A stretch of DNA of 21,109 nt from Candidatus Latescibacterota bacterium (GTDB lineage: Bacteria; Latescibacterota; UBA2968; GCA-2709665). The position numbers were made by a program, and so were the translations under genes. Every line of letters begins with the position of its first letter. Position 1 is the first letter of the stretch. Shown here one piece after another: positions 16,126 through 21,109 of the stretch. Under the pieces are notes generated by a model. The model ran no database searches. It had not been told where the DNA came from and saw only the letters and a program-made list of their open reading frames with translations. Where the stretch lies: NCBI GenBank assembly GCA_012271065.1, contig JAAXHE010000113.1, forward strand, positions 1 to 21,109, in the 5' to 3' direction.

Positions 16126-19100
16126 ATGGAGGGGCATTTGCTGCATAAAACCAGAAATCTCGTCGAGGATTGGCGGGAAGGCGACGCCCGGAAGCTCGCC
16201 ACGCTCGAGATGGAAGCGGACGTGGGCTGGCCGGGCGGCGGCGGATGGCAGACCACGGCCGAGGAGCAGGAGCGAAACATCCGGGAGAGCAACCTGCTGG
16301 GCGCGATCGTCACGGAGAATGAAGAGCGCATTATCAGCCTGTGCACGATAAGAGCCACGCCGGGACAGAAGGCGCAGGCGTTCATTCCGCACCTCAACTG
16401 CCATCCGGATTACCACGGGAAGAAGCACGGGAAATCGGCGCTGTGGGGCGCCATGGAACGCGCGTACGAGACGGGCTATCAGCGGGTCGACCTGTACACG
16501 TGGCCGGGGAACCTGCAGGCGGTTCCCCTGTACAAGAAGATGGGCTTCATGTGGCGGCCGGACTCGTCCGTTCACATGGAGAATTTTACGCCCGCCGCCC
16601 GCCGGCACCCGCTCGCCGCCGCGTTCTTTGCGAGGCACGATTGGTACGAGACCCAGGTGCGCGAACTCAAGCCCGAAGAGGATGTGATGACGCGGGGCAG
16701 GGTGAAGGTCTACGAATACCTCTGGCGCGCCCCGGACGGCGATCTGCTCAGGCTGGTGTTCGACCGCCAGAGCTGGGGGATCATCGAGCTCGAGAACAAC
16801 GACCTGACGGTGTCGTGCAGTCTGCCCGACGAGAAGCTGGTTGCGGGCGTCTCCCACGCTGTCCGCTGGCGTATCGTCAACAAGAAGCAGCGTCCGGCGC
16901 GCGTGTATCTCGCCGCCTCGGGCGAGCCCGGGATCAAGGTCGAAAAACGCGAGGCGATGGACGTCGCGGACGCCACCGAAATCGAGGGCACGTTCGTCAT
17001 CGATCCCAACATCGAGGAGAAGCCGCGCGAACCCAAAGCGGCGGTGCTGCGAACCGACCTCGTGATCGACGGGGTGGGGATCGAACTCGCGGCGGGGATC
17101 GATGTGCGCCAGGCCGTGGACGTTTCGGCCGATGCTCCCCGCTCCATCCTGACGCCGGGCAAGCCGGAGCAAGCCACGCTGACCCTGCATTCCAACCTGG
17201 ACGAGGCGTGTACTGCGAAACTCCGGGTCATGCCCGTGGGCGGCGTGGATGTCAACGCCGGCGAGCGGGAGGTTACGCTCGATCCGAAGGGCGGGGCCGA
17301 GCTGACGGCGCCGGTAACGGCCCCGCGGGCAGGGCCTGTTGCGATTGACGTCCAGACCACCGCGGTGGTGGGCAGCGAGGGAATTCCTGTCAAGACCAGG
17401 CGCCTCGACCTGCTGGCCGTTGAGCCGGGTGGCGTGTCGGGATGTGTCGGAGAGCGGAACGCCCTGCTGTGCGGCGGCGGACTGATGGTCAACGTCGATT
17501 TGCGCAGCGGCGAGATTTACATCTTTCACTCGCTCCGGGCGCTGAGGTCCCGCCGGCTGAAGCTGCAGGCCCCGCGCCTCGGCCCGCCCTTTGCCGGTGG
17601 CGATCTGTTTCAGGAGAAGGCCGAGGCGCGGGTCGAGCGGGATGGCTTCGGGGTCGTACTCCGCCTGCGCACCCCCTCAGTGACTCGACCGAGCGTGTGG
17701 TTGGAAAGAAGCGTCCTGGTTGGACAGGGCCCGCTGGTCAGGGTGCTGGATACCGTATTCAACGGAAGTTCCCTGCCTCTGGACCTTTCGGTGTCGCAAA
17801 GCTGGTGGATGCAAATGGGCCGCACCGCGTCCCTGGTCGTACCGGGGAAACAGGGAGTGTCCCGGCAGGCGTTCGGTTCGGGAGGACGGGATCTGGACGA
17901 CCTCAGGCTTTCGGAAGAAGCGTCGGCCTGGCCCGAAGGATGGTTCTGCGTGGAGAAAGAGGATGGCTGTGTCACCGGCATTCTGTGGGACCGGGCCGAG
18001 CGGGTGAGCCCCGGCCCGTGGGGCAGTCTTCGAACGCGAGCCGTCCGCGTGAAGCCGGGAGAGTCTGAATCGCTCGACCCTGTCAACGCCATTGTCGGAG
18101 ATGGGAACTGGCAGACAGTCCGGGCCTGGTGGCGGACCCTGTTCGGCAGCGTTCCGGAGGTCGAGACGTACGCAGCGTCCACGCGAAGGCCGATCGCGTG
18201 CGGTATCGAGCCGCGCCCGCTGGTCGTGGCGGGAGATTCCGTTGAAGCGACGCTGCGCCTCAATCACGTGGGAAGACACAAGCTCGACGGCAAACTCATA
18301 CTGGAGGCATCCGACGGTCTGCGCCCAGACGTTAAGGCAGTCGATGTTTCGGCGCTCTGTGAAGCCGAGCCGGTTGTCCGGAAGGTGGCCTTTCGCTCCA
18401 CGGCGCGGGTCCGGCCGGGCGTCGAGGATATCCGTGTTCGATTCGAGACCGAGGAGGCGGTCTACCGGTTTTCGGAGGAGGCGCTGGCCCTGCCCGCCGA
18501 CGCGCGGGCGGTTTCGGTGTCGCGACAGGAAAAGGGCCGCGTCATTGCGGTCGACAACGGGATATTGACCGTGAAAGTCGCGCCTCCTTTCATGGGAACC
18601 GTGATTTCTCTCAGGCGCGACGGCAGGGAGTATCTCAACTGTCCGTACCCCGATGCTGAACCCCGCGCCTGGATGAATCCGTGGTACGGCGGCGTTTCGC
18701 CCGAATACGACCGGCTCGAGGATACGCTCTACAAGGAGCGGTTCCGGTACCGGGTGATCGAAAGGAAGGGTAGCCAGGGCCTGGTCTGGCGCGGGGTGCG
18801 CGTCCACTGCCGTATCGCACAGGAGCACGCCCGCGGACAGTCCATCGCGTGGGAATACCTGCTCGCACCCGGCGCGGACGTTCTGGCCATTCGCGTGACC
18901 TGCCGCGACGAGCTCGGAATCGGCGCCGACGGGGACCTGGGCTTCGGCGTCTGGCCCGCGTTCGCCGCGTCACCGGGGACCGCGACCTTTTATAACGCAA
19001 CCGAAGCGTCAGTCTCTACGCTTGCGGCGCCCCACTGGACCAGCGGCGGCAACTGGAACTGGGGAGGGATCGTCGGGAAGAACGGAGAGGCGTTGTTCCT

Positions 19101-19293
19101 CAGCGCTGCCGGGGAGGGGGCCCGCGCCGCCGGGTTCGCCCTGGGCGAGGTCGGATGCTTCCTGCTGGGCAACCTGGACAGGTGGATGAAGGCCGGGGAG
19201 CGGATCGGGGCGCTGTTCTTCCTCCTGCCGACCACCAGCCTCGAGGAAGGAAAGGCGGGCGCGGTCTGGAGTGAATTCGACGCGCTGCCGTAG
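16126..19293 (+). CDS. GNAT acetyltransferase fused to large beta-rich region
   Basis: The protein has 1055 residues from ATG 16126. Residues 10-155 are a GNAT N-acetyltransferase domain: an acetyl-CoA loop region HPDYHGKKHGKSALWGAMER (93-112), a strand RVDLYTW, and the motif-B pattern N129-L-Q-A-V-P-L-Y-K-K-M-G-F141. The remaining 900 residues are beta-rich. Residues 190-440 look like two or three Ig-like modules (VSHAVRWRIVNKKQRPARVY; ILTPGKPEQATLTLHSNLDE). Residues 450-700 resemble a sugar-binding or mutarotase-like sandwich. Residues 795-1055 look similar to that (NGILTVKVAPPFMGTVISLR). No signal peptide is visible, so it should be cytoplasmic, which is odd for Ig-like modules. ATG 16126 lacks a ribosome site. 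GGAGGGG at 16128-16134 would instead serve TTG 16138, shortening the protein by four residues. Substrate unknown. It is not clearly in the GWxTD operon (129-bp gap). Confidence 0.82.
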   Translation: MEGHLLHKTRNLVEDWREGDARKLATLEMEADVGWPGGGGWQTTAEEQERNIRESNLLGAIVTENEERIISLCTIRATPGQKAQAFIPHLNCHPDYHGKKHGKSALWGAMERAYETGYQRVDLYTWPGNLQAVPLYKKMGFMWRPDSSVHMENFTPAARRHPLAAAFFARHDWYETQVRELKPEEDVMTRGRVKVYEYLWRAPDGDLLRLVFDRQSWGIIELENNDLTVSCSLPDEKLVAGVSHAVRWRIVNKKQRPARVYLAASGEPGIKVEKREAMDVADATEIEGTFVIDPNIEEKPREPKAAVLRTDLVIDGVGIELAAGIDVRQAVDVSADAPRSILTPGKPEQATLTLHSNLDEACTAKLRVMPVGGVDVNAGEREVTLDPKGGAELTAPVTAPRAGPVAIDVQTTAVVGSEGIPVKTRRLDLLAVEPGGVSGCVGERNALLCGGGLMVNVDLRSGEIYIFHSLRALRSRRLKLQAPRLGPPFAGGDLFQEKAEARVERDGFGVVLRLRTPSVTRPSVWLERSVLVGQGPLVRVLDTVFNGSSLPLDLSVSQSWWMQMGRTASLVVPGKQGVSRQAFGSGGRDLDDLRLSEEASAWPEGWFCVEKEDGCVTGILWDRAERVSPGPWGSLRTRAVRVKPGESESLDPVNAIVGDGNWQTVRAWWRTLFGSVPEVETYAASTRRPIACGIEPRPLVVAGDSVEATLRLNHVGRHKLDGKLILEASDGLRPDVKAVDVSALCEAEPVVRKVAFRSTARVRPGVEDIRVRFETEEAVYRFSEEALALPADARAVSVSRQEKGRVIAVDNGILTVKVAPPFMGTVISLRRDGREYLNCPYPDAEPRAWMNPWYGGVSPEYDRLEDTLYKERFRYRVIERKGSQGLVWRGVRVHCRIAQEHARGQSIAWEYLLAPGADVLAIRVTCRDELGIGADGDLGFGVWPAFAASPGTATFYNATEASVSTLAAPHWTSGGNWNWGGIVGKNGEALFLSAAGEGARAAGFALGEVGCFLLGNLDRWMKAGERIGALFFLLPTTSLEEGKAGAVWSEFDALP
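16128..16134 (+). promoter_or_regulatory. Ribosome-site-like GGAGGGG inside the GNAT start
   Basis: GGAGGGG falls just after the first ATG (16126) and just before an in-frame TTG (16138), 5 bases from the GGAGG core. No other ribosome site precedes 16126. This makes TTG 16138 a serious alternative start. Confidence 0.4.
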
Positions 19294-19331
19294 GCAGTCA
19301 ATCGAACAATCTTGGCCAGGTACTAAGCCGA

Positions 19332-20735
19332 TCAGACGAGATCCCCAGTCTTGAAATACCTGTTCACTTTGTAACGGAAGAGGTATTGGGAGAGGAGGAT
19401 GAGAACCGTGCATCCGAGGATCTCTTGGATGTTTGTGAGACCAGTCCCCATTTCAAGCCATGAACCGCCTAATATCCCACCGCCAAACGCAAAAAGAAAC
19501 CATAATGCCACAAACGAAATCAAACCTCGTCCGAATCGCAGAAGGATCCAGGAAAGGAATGGACTGAATAGATACATCAGGGTTAGAGGTCGGACAAATC
19601 CAGGGATGAATTCGAATGGCGTATCGCAGTCCGCGTAGAGCCACGCGAGGCATCCCGCAAGATAAAAAGCCAGTAGCATTATTCCACAGAAGGCAGTGGT
19701 GTGTAAGAAACTACCCCAATACGCGAGTCTCGCCATCTGATGCCGGGAAAGCGGATAGAGCAAATTGCCCTTGAGAACCAGCGATCCGAGCATGAGATGG
19801 AAACAGATGAACATGGCGGGAAAGATCGATACGAGCACGGTCATGTTAATTATGGAGGATGGTTCGAAAACCGCCTGATATATGTACTGTATACCCATCT
19901 CGTGAGATTCCCGTTCGTATCCCTTATAATAAGCCATCGAGATTACACAGAGTACGGCAATGACCGATATTCCCACGGTTACTACCGGCCATCCTCCACG
20001 AACCCGACCGAGATTTTCGTATTCTCCCGCGCGAATCCAATTTAACAGGCCAGCAATTGGTCCCTTGAGTTTCCATTGACGCCTCGATTTTCCCTTCGTG
20101 GCTGTCAGTTCATTGGTGGAGACCAGCGAATCCCGGCGGGCTGGATTGACTGCGATATTTCTCAGGAGGAACAGAGCGGCGCCCAGCATGGTCAGTAGGA
20201 CACACAAAAGGGTCTGGGTACTGTAATAATCGACGATTCGATTGATCGAGAATCCGGCAACGATCAGAAGAGACAATGTAAAGATAGCCGCTCGGTTTCC
20301 CCAGATGATGCGCAGAGTCGAAAAATTCGGTACTCGACCCCTGCCGCATGTCACTCCCATACTATACCAAAGGAGAGCGGACGTGAAGATCGGCAGGGTC
20401 GGTCCGGGACCGCCGAACGATCTGTAGACCCACGTTATGATAAAGGCCGTGGCGATTCCGGCCGCCAACAACGAATAGAAGAACCGTCTTCGCAGATTGG
20501 GTAGCGTCCATGATATCAGCGTGTGCTGAAGTTCACGCACGCCCTGGCCGAGGCCATCTCCAACCATGGCCGCGAAAAGAAAGCTGAGGAAATTCAGTCG
20601 GCCCGGTGTGGGTATACCGGGGACTGGTTGATCTGGATAGAGAAACAGAAAAGTCGCGAAGGCATATCCATAGGCGAAGACGAACAGAATCGTCACTCGG
20701 CGCCACAGCAATCGGAAAAGCGAATAGAGCCACAT
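19332..20735 (-). CDS. Multi-pass membrane protein, probable ABC-2-type permease
   Basis: The start is ATG 20735-20733, with GGGAG 7 bases upstream. The frame is open further back, but that stretch lacks hydrophobic segments and overlaps the neighbouring gene, so I do not include it. The protein has 467 residues and about ten to twelve transmembrane helices. Clear ones fall at about 13-33, 85-103, 150-166, 174-191, 250-268, 297-318, 340-367, 382-399, 404-424 and 436-453. Two cytoplasmic loops carry similar motifs, SWTLPNLRRRF (75-85) and LYPLSRHQMARL (326-337). These recall the LP-x-(S)RR loop after the first helices of ABC-2-type permeases and suggest two fused halves. A matching ATPase gene is not in the window. 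The basic C-terminus, FRYKVNRYFKTGDLV, nearly repeats that of the upstream neighbour. Transported substrate unknown. Confidence 0.72.
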   Translation of the reverse strand: MWLYSLFRLLWRRVTILFVFAYGYAFATFLFLYPDQPVPGIPTPGRLNFLSFLFAAMVGDGLGQGVRELQHTLISWTLPNLRRRFFYSLLAAGIATAFIITWVYRSFGGPGPTLPIFTSALLWYSMGVTCGRGRVPNFSTLRIIWGNRAAIFTLSLLIVAGFSINRIVDYYSTQTLLCVLLTMLGAALFLLRNIAVNPARRDSLVSTNELTATKGKSRRQWKLKGPIAGLLNWIRAGEYENLGRVRGGWPVVTVGISVIAVLCVISMAYYKGYERESHEMGIQYIYQAVFEPSSIINMTVLVSIFPAMFICFHLMLGSLVLKGNLLYPLSRHQMARLAYWGSFLHTTAFCGIMLLAFYLAGCLAWLYADCDTPFEFIPGFVRPLTLMYLFSPFLSWILLRFGRGLISFVALWFLFAFGGGILGGSWLEMGTGLTNIQEILGCTVLILLSQYLFRYKVNRYFKTGDLV

Positions 20736-20742
20736 GAAAAAT

Positions 20743-20747
20743 CTCCC
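20743..20747 (-). promoter_or_regulatory. Ribosome binding site fixing the membrane protein start
   Basis: On the minus strand GGGAG lies 7 bases before ATG 20735, which opens directly into a short basic N-terminus and the first transmembrane helix. This rejects a longer in-frame extension towards 21104. Confidence 0.6.
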
Positions 20748-20770
20748 GCAGGACAACGCCTCAACGCTAA

Positions 20771-21109
20771 TCAGATGAGATCGCCTAATTTGAAATACCT
20801 TTTCACCTTGTAGCGAAAGAGGAACTGGGAGAGAAGGGCGAGACCTGCAACCGCAGCGGCCTCGTAAGCGAAAGAGATGCTTGGACCCGATTCGAGCCAC
20901 ATCGTAATCAATATCGAATAGCCGATTATAAAAGCCGCCAGAATTACATATGAAGAAACTTTGAATTGTTCGTTCCGAAAGCGGACCCATTGGATAACCG
21001 GATTGCAGATGAACATCAGCAGGACAGGACGCGCGAGGTCGAGACCAGCGAAGATTCCGGTTAGGCCATCCAGCAGAAGAAACGTCAATAACATGATCCC
21101 GCAATGTAG
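20771..21109 (-). CDS. Paralogous membrane protein, C-terminal part (partial)
   Basis: The frame is open from the right edge (21109) to the stop at 20771, giving the last 112 residues of a protein that begins outside the window. LHCGIMLLTFLLLDGL aligns with FCGIMLLAFYLAGCL of the following gene, and the end, LLSQFLFRYKVKRYFKLGDL, is nearly identical to LLSQYLFRYKVNRYFKTGDL there. Three to four transmembrane helices are present. The two genes lie in tandem with a 35-bp gap, so they probably arose by duplication and may form a heterodimeric membrane complex. The internal ATG at 21094 is not the true start because homology continues upstream of it. Confidence 0.75.
   Translation of the reverse strand, partial: LHCGIMLLTFLLLDGLTGIFAGLDLARPVLLMFICNPVIQWVRFRNEQFKVSSYVILAAFIIGYSILITMWLESGPSISFAYEAAAVAGLALLSQFLFRYKVKRYFKLGDLI

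Noticed and set aside
16111..17529. A 472-codon minus-strand frame
   Set aside because: It is the shadow of the GNAT fusion gene; the translation is rich in His, Arg and Pro without motifs.
20736..21104. A longer N-terminus for the membrane protein
   Set aside because: The extra 123 codons lack hydrophobic helices, overlap the paralogous partial gene, and a good ribosome site precedes ATG 20735.
1..21109. CRISPR array, tRNA or rRNA genes
   Set aside because: I saw no regularly spaced direct repeats, no cloverleaf-like sequence and no rRNA-like stretch; the repeats present are dispersed palindromes.

Overview
The window reads as chromosomal DNA from an uncultured Gram-negative bacterium, moderately GC-rich outside one island. 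It has the end of a TonB-dependent outer-membrane receptor, lipoprotein and Sec signal peptides, a phytanoyl-CoA-dioxygenase-like protein with HEAT repeats, several secreted TPR/GWxTD proteins and many palindromic intergenic repeats. That mix fits the FCB-related candidate phyla, with Latescibacterota the best guess. This is an inference from gene content; no rRNA or marker gene is present.

Layout. Bases 1-219 (+) are the last beta-strands of a TonB-dependent receptor. Bases 220-555 hold a long imperfect hairpin. Facing the receptor on the minus strand is a beta-helix lipoprotein whose family-like sequence stops near base 586; its frame has no stop before base 1, so the gene looks broken. Bases 1588-2242 are non-coding and carry a 139-bp repeat and a perfect 28-bp palindrome. 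A PhyH-like dioxygenase fused to HEAT repeats follows (minus, 2243-3613). Bases 3884-5749 (minus) are an A+T-rich type II restriction-modification island: a PD-(D/E)XK nuclease and a DNA methyltransferase 9 bp apart.

The central block (6441-15996, +) is the most interesting part. It holds an ECF sigma factor, a membrane anti-sigma factor with a zinc-binding motif, and three large exported paralogues. Each paralogue has N-terminal or central TPRs, a GWxTD-type domain and a shared C-terminal beta domain carrying a (V)Y-x-Y-x-E-(I/L)-YNL signature. The anti-sigma factor and paralogue 1 are translationally linked, as are paralogues 2 and 3. Paralogues 1 and 2 are separated by 360 bp containing the second copy of the 139-bp repeat. 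I read this as a sigma/anti-sigma-controlled envelope system of unknown function.

Next comes a 1055-residue protein joining an N-terminal GNAT acetyltransferase to about 900 residues of beta-rich sequence (16126-19293, +). Convergent with it are two tandem paralogous multi-pass membrane proteins, probably ABC-2-type permeases (minus, 19332-20735 and 20771 to the right edge, the latter partial). I recognised no tRNA, rRNA, CRISPR array or intact transposase.
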